From JAVJST01 sp040219295 (GTDB lineage: Bacteria > Pseudomonadota > Alphaproteobacteria > Rhodospirillales > Casp-alpha2): a DNA stretch of 64,000 bases. Positions 18,786 through 26,313 of the stretch are shown piece by piece (the first letter of the stretch is position 1; every line of letters starts with the position of its first letter). The DNA lies in NCBI GenBank assembly GCA_040219295.1, contig JAVJST010000005.1:1364001-1428000 (forward strand), read 5' to 3'. Under the pieces are notes generated by a model. It made no database searches. It saw only the letters and a program-made list of their open reading frames with translations, and was not told the DNA's origin. The position numbers and the translations under genes are program-made.

Positions 18786-19229
18786 ATGACACCCCTCTCA
18801 TCCGCCCTGCAGCAGCCCCGCTCTCCCGTTCTGGAGGGCCTCACGCATATCGGCCTGTCGGGCAAGGAGATCGCAACCTTAAGCGACGTCACTGCGCCAA
18901 CGATCAGCAAGTGGCGGGGCGGCAAGTGCCGCCCCCCGGCGGCGGCCATCGTGTTCCTGACCCTGGTGCTGGCGCACAAGGTGGAGGAACTCGAGGATAT
19001 CGAATGGCAGCTCGACGAGCGGGGCGGCGGTTGGGCGTCGGATCTGGCCGACCAGCTCGACGGCGCCCGGGCCTGTCTCAGGTTCCAGGAAACCTGCAAC
19101 GCGGCGATGTCGCCCGAGGCCATCCACGAGGGTGCCCGGCGCTACCGCGACTGGCTCAACGCCGGAGGCTTCGGCGGTATGCGCTCAAACCACGCCGGCA
19201 TGGCCGGTCCGCTCGGGGCGACGGCCTGA
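18786..19229 (+). CDS. Small HTH-domain protein
   Basis: 147 residues. The ATG at 18786 has a GGAGG site 7 nt upstream. Residues 10-55 look like a helix-turn-helix of the XRE kind: GLSGKEIATLSDVTAPTISKWRGGKCRP, followed by a long hydrophobic helix. The C-terminal part is helical and charged. Its stop overlaps the ATG of the next gene by one base (TGATG), so the two are translationally coupled. A regulator of its own operon or of the neighbouring kinase is inferred only from position. Confidence 0.7.
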   Translation: MTPLSSALQQPRSPVLEGLTHIGLSGKEIATLSDVTAPTISKWRGGKCRPPAAAIVFLTLVLAHKVEELEDIEWQLDERGGGWASDLADQLDGARACLRFQETCNAAMSPEAIHEGARRYRDWLNAGGFGGMRSNHAGMAGPLGATA

Positions 19230-20011
19230 TGGCCCAGCCCACCCGCCAGAGTGCGAGTAAACTGCTGTCCGGCCTGGGGCTTTCCGAGGCCGGGCTGCAG
19301 ACCGCGCTCGACATCAAGCAGAGCTACCGGCGTGGCGATCCGGTCTGCATGCCGGGCGACGACGCCCGTATCCTGCTGCCGGAGTACCTGATCAACCGGG
19401 ACCTGCAGCTCAGCTCGGTCGACGACCCGCTGCCGCTGGCCATGCTGGCGACTCGCGACCCGGAGGCGCCGATGGCGGTCGCCGCGACCTCGCGCCTCAG
19501 CCCGCTGGGCAAGAAGAGCAAGCTGATCTCCGGCGTCGTGCAGATCGTCGGCGAGACCTCGAAGCATCCGCTGGTGCGCGAGTGCGTCTCGCTGTTGACC
19601 GACTCGGCCTTCGACCCGGACGCCATCGCGCGTATCCAGCGACACGCCGGCGACTTCATCGTGCGCTCGCGCCAGCAGTACACGGCGGCGCTGCGCGACA
19701 ACCTGAACGGCCTGATGCAGGGCACGCTGCCGCCGCGCCAGTTCGTCCGCGAGTTCTTCGAACTGACCGAGGCCGGCAACCTGCGCAGCGACGTGCGCAA
19801 GCGCCTGGTCCTCAGCCTGCTTCTGTCGGAGAACGTCCGCCCGAGCGTCAAGTTCCTGATCCTCGAAAACTTCTCGCGCCTGCCCAAGCCGGTGCGCCTC
19901 GCCATCGTTACCTCGGTGTTCAAGGCGGAACCGTCGCACCACATCGACCTGGTGAAGGAAGAGGTGCGCTGGATCGTCGAGCAGGAGGGGCTCGATCCGC
20001 GGCTTTCGTGA
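19229..20011 (+). CDS. Unknown protein coupled to the HTH gene
   Basis: 260 residues, mostly helical. The first 110 residues contain PEYLINRDLQ and a mixed segment PLAMLATRDPEAPM. The C-terminal half (from RQQYTAALRDNLNGLMQG) is rich in Leu/Arg helices such as RKRLVLSLLLSEN and LVKEEVRWIVEQEG. No signal peptide, membrane segment or catalytic motif is visible, and I do not recognise the family. Overlap with the HTH gene suggests a common function. Confidence 0.7.
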   Translation: MAQPTRQSASKLLSGLGLSEAGLQTALDIKQSYRRGDPVCMPGDDARILLPEYLINRDLQLSSVDDPLPLAMLATRDPEAPMAVAATSRLSPLGKKSKLISGVVQIVGETSKHPLVRECVSLLTDSAFDPDAIARIQRHAGDFIVRSRQQYTAALRDNLNGLMQGTLPPRQFVREFFELTEAGNLRSDVRKRLVLSLLLSENVRPSVKFLILENFSRLPKPVRLAIVTSVFKAEPSHHIDLVKEEVRWIVEQEGLDPRLS

Positions 20012-20096
20012 CTTCGCAGGCGCGCAACGGGAATGGCCGGAGGGGCATTGCGCGCATCCATCGCGCACAGCACCCGGCGCGCCTAACGCCCTGCGC

Positions 20097-20127
20097 CCCT
20101 CACCCTTCGTCAGGCTCAGGGTGAGGG
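20097..20127. repeat. REP-like palindrome 1
   Basis: The 10-bp arms CCCTCACCCT and AGGGTGAGGG are exact inverted repeats around a TCGTCAGGCTC loop. The core resembles the TGAGC-TGTCGAAG family of intergenic palindromes scattered through many alphaproteobacterial genomes. It lies downstream of a stop codon, as REP elements usually do. Confidence 0.65.
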
Positions 20128-20139
20128 AGTATTCCCCGC

Positions 20140-20168
20140 CCTCATGCTGAGCTCGACAAAGCATGAGG
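20140..20168. repeat. REP-like palindrome 2
   Basis: The arms CCTCATGCT and AGCATGAGG are exact inverted repeats around GAGCTCGACAA. It is 12 bases from palindrome 1 and has a related core in which arm bases differ but pairing is kept, which points to selection for the hairpin. Confidence 0.65.
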
Positions 20169-20178
20169 CCGCTCACAT

Positions 20179-20303
20179 GGTCACAATGGTCATGATTTCC
20201 ACGGCCAACTCGCCAACTCCTTGAAATCATTAAAAACAGGTCCGCCATTCAGGGTCATAAATGGTCATTTTCGGTCATTTCGGTCATCGTTCTCCGATGG
20301 TCA
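20179..20303 (+). repeat. Phased GGTCA direct-repeat array
   Basis: GGTCA occurs at 20179, 20188, 20253, 20263, 20273, 20282 and 20299, all in the same direction. Most neighbouring copies are 9 or 10 bases apart, about one helical turn, so they would face the same side of DNA. Several copies extend to ATGGTCAT. This is a visible pattern; its function is unknown. Confidence 0.6.
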
Positions 20304-20477
20304 CCGATTCCGGTCGTTGCCTATCCGCGGTAGAGCTCCGGTCGATGTCCGGTCCATGCGCGGACCATTTTCCGCTATTGCCAACTCGTTGTTTTAAGGC
20401 GCGTTTTCGGCTTGCGGGCTATTTCGGACCATGCACCCCGGGTCGACAACATTTCTCTGCACGAATGGATTCGTCCT

Positions 20478-20514
20478 GGCATTCCGAGCGCCACACGGCA
20501 TTCGTTGGAATGCC
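20478..20514. repeat. Inverted repeat
   Basis: GGCATTCC (20478-20485) and GGAATGCC (20507-20514) pair perfectly over 8 bp with a 21-base loop. It lies in the convergent region about 150 bases beyond the uup stop and could be a weak transcript end; there is no T-tract. Confidence 0.35.
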
Positions 20515-20664
20515 CGCGGTCGCCCGGCATCCTATTCACCGGGGCAAACAACGGCAAATACGTTATAGGAAAATAGTCGGATTGTCAAGCGAACCGAGAA
20601 CGCGACTGGGCGCGACGCAAGAAATTGAACCAAGAGCGGACAAGCGGATCCGACAGTGCGCACG

Positions 20665-22500
20665 TTACGCGGAATCCAGTCTTTCGAGTGCCTCGCGTTC
20701 GATCTCCAGGTCCAGCCACTCTTGCTCAAGCGCCGCCTGCTCTTCCTGGGCGCGCTGCATTGCATCGACGGCCTTCTGAAACCGCGCAGGATCCCGCATG
20801 AACAGATCCGGATCCGCGAGCACCTCCTGGCAGTCCGCAATGGCAGCTTCACACTTCGCGATCTTGTCCGGCAGCGTCTTGAGCGCATGCATCTTGCTGT
20901 ACGTCAGCTTCGATTTCCGTTGTTGCGCTTGCCGGGCAGCGTCGGGTGATGCGCCACCTGTCCGGGGCTTGCGCGCGGGCGCATCCGGCTCGGGTTCGCG
21001 CGCGTCCAGCGCCCCTTTGCGCTGAGCGACCATGTCGTTATAGCCGCCGGGGTATTCCCGCCACTGGCCGGGCGCTTCCCAGGCGATGACAGAGGTCACG
21101 ACCCGGTCGATAAAGTCGCGATCATGGCTGACCAGCAGGACAGCCCCCGGATAGTCGGCAATCATTTCCTGCAGCAGGTCGAGGGTTTCGAGATCGAGAT
21201 CGTTGGTCGGTTCATCCAGCACCAGCAGGTTCGAAGGCTTTGTCAGCGCCCGGGCCAGCATTAGCCGGCCGCGCTCGCCGCCGGACAACTCGCCGATCGG
21301 TGTCCCGGCCTGTTCGGGCAAGAACAGGAAGTCCTTCATGTAGCCGATCACATGCTTGGTCATGCCGGCGACCTCGACCTTGTCGCCGCCGCCCCCCGTC
21401 AGGGCATCGGCGAGGGTGGTTCCCGGATCGAGGCTCTCGCGGCCCTGGTCCAGCGTCACCATGTCGACGGCGGCCCCGATGCGGACCGTGCCACGATCCG
21501 GTTCCATGACGCCCGTGAGCATGTTCACCAAGGTCGTCTTGCCGACCCCGTTCGGCCCGATCAATCCGACCCGGTCGCCGCGCAAGATGCGGGTCGAAAA
21601 ATCCTCGGCGATGACCGTCTCGCCATAGGCCTTGGCGATCGATTTGGCTTCGATCACCAGTTTTCCGGATGGATCGCCGATCGTGGCGTTGAGCTTCACG
21701 TCCCCCGTGGCCTGACGCAGGTTCGCCCGTTCGTTGCGTATATCGCGGAGCGCGCCGAGGCGGCGCATGTTGCGTTTACGCCGTCCCGAAACGCCATGGA
21801 TCAGCCAGTGGGTCTCCGCCGCGATCTTGCGGGACAGCTTGTGCCGCTCGAGGCTTTCCTGCTCGATCACCTCGTCGCGCCAGTCCTCGAAGGCACCGAA
21901 CCCTTTCTCGAGCCGTCTCGCCTGACCGCGATCGATCCAGATTGTCGCGCGCGACAGGTTCTCCAGGAACCGCCGGTCATGGCTGATGATGACCAGCGCG
22001 GAAGACATCGACCGCAACTCGCGCTCGAGCCATTCAATCGCCGGCAGGTCGAGGTGGTTGGTCGGTTCATCAAGCAGCACGATATCTGGCTTCGGTGCCA
22101 AGACCCGGGCGAGCGCCGCGCGCCGGGCCTGGCCGCCCGATAGGTGCCGGGGCGGCTCGTCACCCTTGAGGCCGAGCTGTTCGAGCAGGTATTGGGCGCG
22201 GTAGGGGTCATCGCCCGGCGCAAGACCGCCCTCGACATAGGCGAGGGTGCTTTCGTAATCCGATAGATCGGGTTCCTGCGGCAGGTAGCGAATGGTCGTG
22301 CCGGGCTGGACGAAGCGTTCGCCCCTGTCGGGGTCGATCTGCCCGGCGGCAATCTTGAGCAGGGTCGACTTGCCTGAGCCGTTGCGCCCGACCAGGCACA
22401 ACCGCTCGCCGCGCGAGACGGACATCTCGGCGCCTTCAAGCAGCGGCGTGCCGCCGAATGTCAGGTACACGCCGCGCAGGATCAGAAGGGGTGGTGCCAT
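20665..22500 (-). CDS. uup: ABC-F ATPase Uup
   Basis: 611 residues from MAPPLLILRGVYLTFGG, where homology to the family begins; the frame stays open 260 bases further upstream but that part is not protein-like. NBD1 has GRNGSGKST (about 37-45), HLSGGQARRAALAR and IVLLDEPTNHLDLPA. NBD2 has GPNGVGKTT, ELSGGERGRLMLAR and LLVLDEPTNDLDLET. A charged C-terminal domain (from about 510) ends in the coiled coil expected of Uup. Uup affects ribosome stalling and replication-fork junctions. A 16-bp dyad lies 45 bases upstream. Confidence 0.9.
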   Translation of the reverse strand: MAPPLLILRGVYLTFGGTPLLEGAEMSVSRGERLCLVGRNGSGKSTLLKIAAGQIDPDRGERFVQPGTTIRYLPQEPDLSDYESTLAYVEGGLAPGDDPYRAQYLLEQLGLKGDEPPRHLSGGQARRAALARVLAPKPDIVLLDEPTNHLDLPAIEWLERELRSMSSALVIISHDRRFLENLSRATIWIDRGQARRLEKGFGAFEDWRDEVIEQESLERHKLSRKIAAETHWLIHGVSGRRKRNMRRLGALRDIRNERANLRQATGDVKLNATIGDPSGKLVIEAKSIAKAYGETVIAEDFSTRILRGDRVGLIGPNGVGKTTLVNMLTGVMEPDRGTVRIGAAVDMVTLDQGRESLDPGTTLADALTGGGGDKVEVAGMTKHVIGYMKDFLFLPEQAGTPIGELSGGERGRLMLARALTKPSNLLVLDEPTNDLDLETLDLLQEMIADYPGAVLLVSHDRDFIDRVVTSVIAWEAPGQWREYPGGYNDMVAQRKGALDAREPEPDAPARKPRTGGASPDAARQAQQRKSKLTYSKMHALKTLPDKIAKCEAAIADCQEVLADPDLFMRDPARFQKAVDAMQRAQEEQAALEQEWLDLEIEREALERLDSA

Positions 22501-22544
22501 GCACGTGTACGTAGAGGGCCGCCGGGAAGGCGTCAAACGGACTT

Positions 22545-22560
22545 GTCGCGTAATCGCGAC
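22545..22560. promoter_or_regulatory. Perfect dyad upstream of uup
   Basis: GTCGCG-TAAT-CGCGAC is an exact inverted repeat centred about 52 bases before the uup ATG. Its size and place suit a transcription-factor site or a small leader hairpin. Confidence 0.4.
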
Positions 22561-22796
22561 ATTGCGCCCTTCCTGAACGGTTGTCGCTGAAACCGAATCA
22601 CGCTGCCTGCTTAAGTGCAATGGGCGGACGGCATTCTCCTGCATGCAAGGCGAGTGCGCCTGGGGCCGGAACCACGGTTCCTGTTTACGTCTTGCACGGT
22701 TTTCTCTTCCGCCTTGGGGACAAAGCGCAAGCCCCGCCGAGAGCGACGCCAGGTTTGGCATGAGGCGTTTCGCGGCCGCGCCGTTGCAGCCTCAGG

Positions 22797-22943
22797 CTAC
22801 GTTTCCGCAGGTTTCGCAAACAGGTAGCTCTCCAGATCGTCCTGTTCGCGGCGCAACGATTCTTGGTCTGCTATGAACTCGCGGAGGAAATGCCGGCACA
22901 GGTTCGTTGCAATCTGTCCTTCTGGCGTTCTGCGCTGATTCAG
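22797..22943 (-). pseudogene. Possible gene remnant or small non-ATG gene after hflC
   Basis: In the same frame as hflC, just past its stop, 48 codons read as plausible protein: residues include RHFLREFIADQESL and EQDDLESYLFAKPAET before TAG. There is no ATG or GTG; a CTG at 22943 is the first codon counted. The composition is unlike random shadow frames. It could be the tail of a decayed gene or of a longer ancestral HflC. Confidence 0.3.
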
Positions 22944-22958
22944 GTCGACGCGGGCTCG

Positions 22959-24017
22959 TCAGTCATCTGACCCGCTCCTGGCCAAGGCATCATCGTCGTT
23001 ACGCACAATCCTGGCGCCCATCGTAGGCCCGTCGGATTGCCGAACGGAGCCATCGGGGTCCATTCCCTTGAGGAACTTGAAGAGATCGCTATCCGTCGAC
23101 AGGACCAATGTCGTGTTCTCGGAGATCATTGCCTTGTAGGCCTGCATCGTCCGGGTGAACTCGTAGAACGCCACCGACTCCGAACTCTGGTTGTAGGCCG
23201 TCGAATAGATCTCCGTGGCTTTCGCGTCCGCCAACCCCCGGATTTCCTCGACCTGTTGATAGGCCTCGGACTGAATCTTGTTCAGGTCACGTAGGCGATT
23301 GCCACGAATTCTGGCCGCCTCGCCGTTGCCCTCGGAAAGAAAACGCTCGGCAATCTGCCGACGTTCGCTGATCATCCGGTCATAAATCTTGGGCCGGACG
23401 CTTTCATTGTAGTTAATCCGCTTGAACCGAATATCGAGCAGTTCGATGCCAAACACTCGGACCTTGTCGGCCGCGGCGGCGAAGATTTCGCTCTCAACCA
23501 GCTTCCGCCCCTTCTGGATAGGCACCAAGGACCCAAGGTTCTGCTGGCGTTCGGCCTCCGTCAGAAGCACGTCGCGCAACGGCGTACGGTCTTTCGTGGT
23601 TCGGATGATCTCGATCAGCTCGTGCTTCGCCACGGCATTGCGGGTCTCGCTGCCAAGAATGTCGTCGAGGCGGGACTGCGCGCTCCGCTCATCCTGAAGC
23701 CGAAGAAAATACTGCAGTGGATCGGTGATCCGCCAGCGCGCAAAGAGGTCCACCGAGATGTACAGCTTGTCCTTGGTCGGCATATCCGACGGGTTGCCGT
23801 CCCACTCGAGAACGCGCCGATCGATCGGATTGATCTCCTGGACGAACGGCAGCTTGAACTTCAGACCGGCTGTGGTCACGGGCGCTCCGATGGGCTTGCC
23901 GAACTGCGTGATGATCGCCTGTTCCACTTCGCTCACCGTGTAGATGGCGTTCGAAGCGACAACATACGTACCGATGCCGATGATTCCGACAATGGCTAGC
24001 AGGGCGCCGCGCTTCAT
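22959..24017 (-). CDS. hflC: HflC, FtsH protease modulator
   Basis: 352 residues. One N-terminal membrane helix (MKRGALLAIVGIIGIGTYVVASNAIY) is followed by the SPFH/band-7 domain (VSEVEQAIITQFGKP to about 250) and a helical C-terminal region. HflC and HflK form a large cage around FtsH in the inner membrane and limit its proteolysis of membrane proteins. The ATG overlaps the hflK stop (24014-24017). The tail after about residue 320 is polar and probably disordered. Confidence 0.94.
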   Translation of the reverse strand: MKRGALLAIVGIIGIGTYVVASNAIYTVSEVEQAIITQFGKPIGAPVTTAGLKFKLPFVQEINPIDRRVLEWDGNPSDMPTKDKLYISVDLFARWRITDPLQYFLRLQDERSAQSRLDDILGSETRNAVAKHELIEIIRTTKDRTPLRDVLLTEAERQQNLGSLVPIQKGRKLVESEIFAAAADKVRVFGIELLDIRFKRINYNESVRPKIYDRMISERRQIAERFLSEGNGEAARIRGNRLRDLNKIQSEAYQQVEEIRGLADAKATEIYSTAYNQSSESVAFYEFTRTMQAYKAMISENTTLVLSTDSDLFKFLKGMDPDGSVRQSDGPTMGARIVRNDDDALARSGSDD

Positions 24018-25078
24018 CGCTTTTCTCCCGTTGGTGCGTCGAGATTGAGCAACGGCAGGATGCCCTGCGACCTTTCGTCGACGATGATCTTGGAACGGAG
24101 ACCCGGCATGACTTCCTGAAGGGTCTCGACATAGATGCGGCGACGCGTGACTTCCGGCGCCTTGCGATACTCGGTCAGCAAGGCGTTGAACCGCGCGACA
24201 TCGCCCTTCGCCTCATTGATCCTCTTAAGGCGATATCCATCCGCCTCGCGGATGCGCTGGTCCTTTTCGCCTTCGGCCAAGGGGATTACCCTGTTGTAGT
24301 CACGCCGCGCTTCGTTGATTAGCTTCTCTTTCTCTTGCTGAGCTTGATTCACTTCGTTGAACGAATCTTGAACAGGCTGAGGCGGATTGATGTTCTTCAG
24401 CTGAACCTGATCAATGCTGATCCCCATGGCGTACTTGGTCGATAGGGCCTGCATCTTGGTCAGCGCTTCCGTCTCGATTTCCTGGCGACCGATGGTGATC
24501 ACTTCGTCCACGGTGCGGTCGCCGACAACTTCCCGCATGACGGATTCGGAGACGTAGCGGAGTGTTTCACTGGGCTCGCGGACCTCGAAGAGGAAGTTTT
24601 GCGGGTTCGAGATCCGGTACTGGATCACCCACTCGACCAGCGCCGCATTAAGGTCCCCGGTGACCATCTGCGTTTCCCGCGTTACGTCGCGGTGCGCCGG
24701 AACTTGGTGAGGGTCGTTGGCGCCGGGTGTCGAGAACCCGAATTCCTGCTTCAGCTGCCGTTTGACGGGCACGATGGTTGTGGTGTCGATCCCGAGCGGT
24801 AATCTGAAATGCAGACCCGGCGGCACTTCCTTGAGGTACTTTCCGAAGCGCTGCACGACGGCAACGGAGTCGCTCGGAACCGTGTAATAGGCTGACCAGA
24901 CTCCCCACCCGATAAATGCCAATAGGGCAACAACGGCGAGTGTGCGCGGGTCTCCGCTCGGCGCCATTCTCTTGAGTTGCGCCTGTCCCTGCCGAATGAT
25001 GTTCTCGAAACTCGCGTCGGAACTGTCTCCGCCACCCCAGGGACCTTCCCGGCCGCCGCCGCCATTTCTTCCTGGCAT
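24014..25078 (-). CDS. hflK: HflK, FtsH protease modulator
   Basis: 354 residues from MPGRNGGGGREGPWGGG. The Gly-rich cytoplasmic N-terminus is typical of HflK. One membrane helix (LAVVALLAFIGWGVWSAYY) is followed by the SPFH domain (VPSDSVAVVQRFGKY), a long helical region with NINPPQPVQDSFNEVNQAQQ, and the family's basic end. An ATG 63 bases upstream would add a Lys-rich stretch; the Gly-rich start is more usual. It is co-transcribed with hflC. Confidence 0.93.
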   Translation of the reverse strand: MPGRNGGGGREGPWGGGDSSDASFENIIRQGQAQLKRMAPSGDPRTLAVVALLAFIGWGVWSAYYTVPSDSVAVVQRFGKYLKEVPPGLHFRLPLGIDTTTIVPVKRQLKQEFGFSTPGANDPHQVPAHRDVTRETQMVTGDLNAALVEWVIQYRISNPQNFLFEVREPSETLRYVSESVMREVVGDRTVDEVITIGRQEIETEALTKMQALSTKYAMGISIDQVQLKNINPPQPVQDSFNEVNQAQQEKEKLINEARRDYNRVIPLAEGEKDQRIREADGYRLKRINEAKGDVARFNALLTEYRKAPEVTRRRIYVETLQEVMPGLRSKIIVDERSQGILPLLNLDAPTGEKR

Positions 25079-25195
25079 CTGTGTGAAACCTCTCTTCTTA
25101 GAATGAGATCGATTCGCGAACATGGGCGTCAGCTTCGCCATCGCGACGAAAGATCCGGCAGGAGAACGGATCGAAAGACATCCGCATGGCGGACG

Positions 25196-25513
25196 TTATC
25201 TCTTGCGCGCGGACCTCGTGCGCCGTGTTCGGACGTTGGCATCTCCCTGACTTGCAGGGGAGATCGCCATTCCCTCGTTCTCTGCGCGGTCCACAGCGCA
25301 GTGGGAGAAAGTCATCTCACTTGCGATCGGGCTGGAACATGGTGCCGCGGCCTTGCCGGCAAGCGCAGTGTTCATCGATTCTTGAAGGACCGGCGCGTTC
25401 CAGGGTACGGCAGTCGATGAGAACAGGTTGTCGAGCGTCATGGACCGCCTTGGCCCGCCGCCAAACAGTCTTCGCATTCTCTCCATGGTTCGGGGAACAG
25501 GGAAATTGGCCAT
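25196..25513 (-). CDS. Doubtful hypothetical protein
   Basis: 105 residues beginning MANFPVPRTMERMRRLFGGG. An AGGA sits about 10 nt before the ATG. The composition is mixed, with a basic Arg-rich end, and there is no recognisable domain. It lies between two minus-strand genes in a region otherwise without genes. It may be a real orphan or a chance frame. Confidence 0.3.
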   Translation of the reverse strand: MANFPVPRTMERMRRLFGGGPRRSMTLDNLFSSTAVPWNAPVLQESMNTALAGKAAAPCSSPIASEMTFSHCAVDRAENEGMAISPASQGDANVRTRRTRSARKR

Positions 25514-25654
25514 AGGTTTATCCTAAGTTCTAAAATCCAGAGAAGCGTTCGGCACTGTCATCTCGGCGCAGCTCGTCCCAAACCGAGGAATTGTTCTGGG
25601 TGCGTGAGCTTGGCAACGAGATCGCGACCGGTTGGAAGGCCGTCCAGGCCGAAG

Positions 25655-25671
25655 GGGGGAGGAAATCCCCC
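25655..25671 (-). terminator. GC-rich hairpin after the 32-codon gene
   Basis: GGGGGA (25655-25660) pairs with TCCCCC (25666-25671) around a 5-base loop. Read leftward it begins about 17 bases after the TAG of the small gene, the expected place for an intrinsic terminator, although only two T bases follow. Confidence 0.45.
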
Positions 25672-25687
25672 TCCAGCCTTTGACATG

Positions 25688-25786
25688 CTACGACTTCTTC
25701 GGAGGAGTCTGCTCTGCTGGCTTGTTTTCCGCCGGCTTGTCGGATTTCGGTGCTTCGTTGCTGGTCGCCGTCTTTTTGTCAGACAT
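25688..25786 (-). CDS. 32-residue Lys/Pro/Ala-rich peptide
   Basis: It starts MSDKKTATSNEAPK and consists almost only of Lys, Pro, Ala, Glu, Ser and Thr, ending PPKKS. It has no hydrophobic residue able to form a core, so it is probably disordered. A purine-rich AAGAAAGAAG site precedes the ATG, a TATATATAA box lies about 55 bases further upstream (read leftward), and a GC hairpin follows the stop. These three signs support a genuine transcribed gene. The composition recalls small nucleoid-type basic tails, but no family is recognised. Confidence 0.5.
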   Translation of the reverse strand: MSDKKTATSNEAPKSDKPAENKPAEQTPPKKS

Positions 25787-26313
25787 GATTTGCTTCTTTC
25801 TTGTTGTTGGGCGAACTGGATTGCCGCCGTACTCCTTATATATAGGCATGCTTGACCTGAATGCGATGACCCCGGCCAAACATTTTCAATAAAAAATCGA
25901 GAAACGGTAAAAGAATTATCGTATTATCGGTTCTTATGTATTACGTCGATTTGTTAAAAATACTGAGAATTTGGTATAAATATTATATAGTACTTAATAA
26001 TTGTTATGTCGAAACAGTCTTGTGAGCAGCCTGATCTTCTTGAGAGATCCGGTCCTCGAATCGACAGACGTTAGAGTGTCGCGGTATTGAATGACGGTTA
26101 CTCAGGCATATCCCGGAGCGAACGCGCAGCGTCTGGCGGAGCAATCATTGTGTTGTTGCTAAGGCGTCGTGAATTGCGCTTCCGGTTGTCGGAAATCCAA
26201 GCGTTAAGCGAGGATGAATGGAGCAGGACGATGAGCCTGCAGCTGGGGGATCTTCAGTAGGCTGCCGCGAGTTGTCGATCCCCGCTCATGCGCGGAACCG
26301 GGGGTGGTCTATC
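25787..26313. other. AT-rich intergenic island
   Basis: This 527-base stretch has no supported gene. Bases 25885-26010 are far richer in A and T than anything else in the window (for example AAAAATACTGAGAATTTGG and TATAAATATTATATAG). It lies upstream of the 32-codon gene and past the end of the GGDEF gene. No perfect DnaA box (TTATCCACA) was found in it. 26040-26313 returns to normal composition without features. Confidence 0.6.

Larger units (their letters stand above)
20012..20664. other. Convergent non-coding region with repeats
   Basis: This 653-base region lies between two convergent genes and encodes no supported protein. It holds two REP-like palindromes, an array of GGTCA motifs, GGTCC/GGACC arms at 20351-20366, and a GGCATTCC/GGAATGCC inverted repeat at 20478-20514. 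No insertion-sequence ends or target duplications were seen. Confidence 0.7.
22501..22958. other. Intergenic region between uup and hflC
   Basis: These 458 bases separate the uup start from the hflC stop, both on the minus strand. No intact gene is supported. The region holds a perfect dyad at 22545-22560 and an unbroken reading frame of 48 codons without an ATG at 22797-22943. The degP-type protease gene or DUF2065 gene that often follows hflC is absent. Confidence 0.6.
25079..25687. other. Intergenic region upstream of hflK
   Basis: 609 bases on the 5' side of hflK. It contains one doubtful reading frame (25196-25513, minus strand) and a GC hairpin at 25655-25671 that follows the 32-codon gene. 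The hflK promoter should lie within 25079-25195, but no convincing hexamer pair was found. Confidence 0.5.

Noticed and set aside
20012..20664. Insertion sequence or prophage remnant
   Set aside because: No transposase or integrase frame and no terminal repeat pair flanking the region.
22501..22761. N-terminal extension of Uup
   Set aside because: The added residues are low-complexity and unlike the family; homology starts at the ATG ending at 22500.
25885..26010. Chromosome origin in the AT-rich island
   Set aside because: No consensus DnaA boxes were found there, and neighbouring genes are not origin neighbours.
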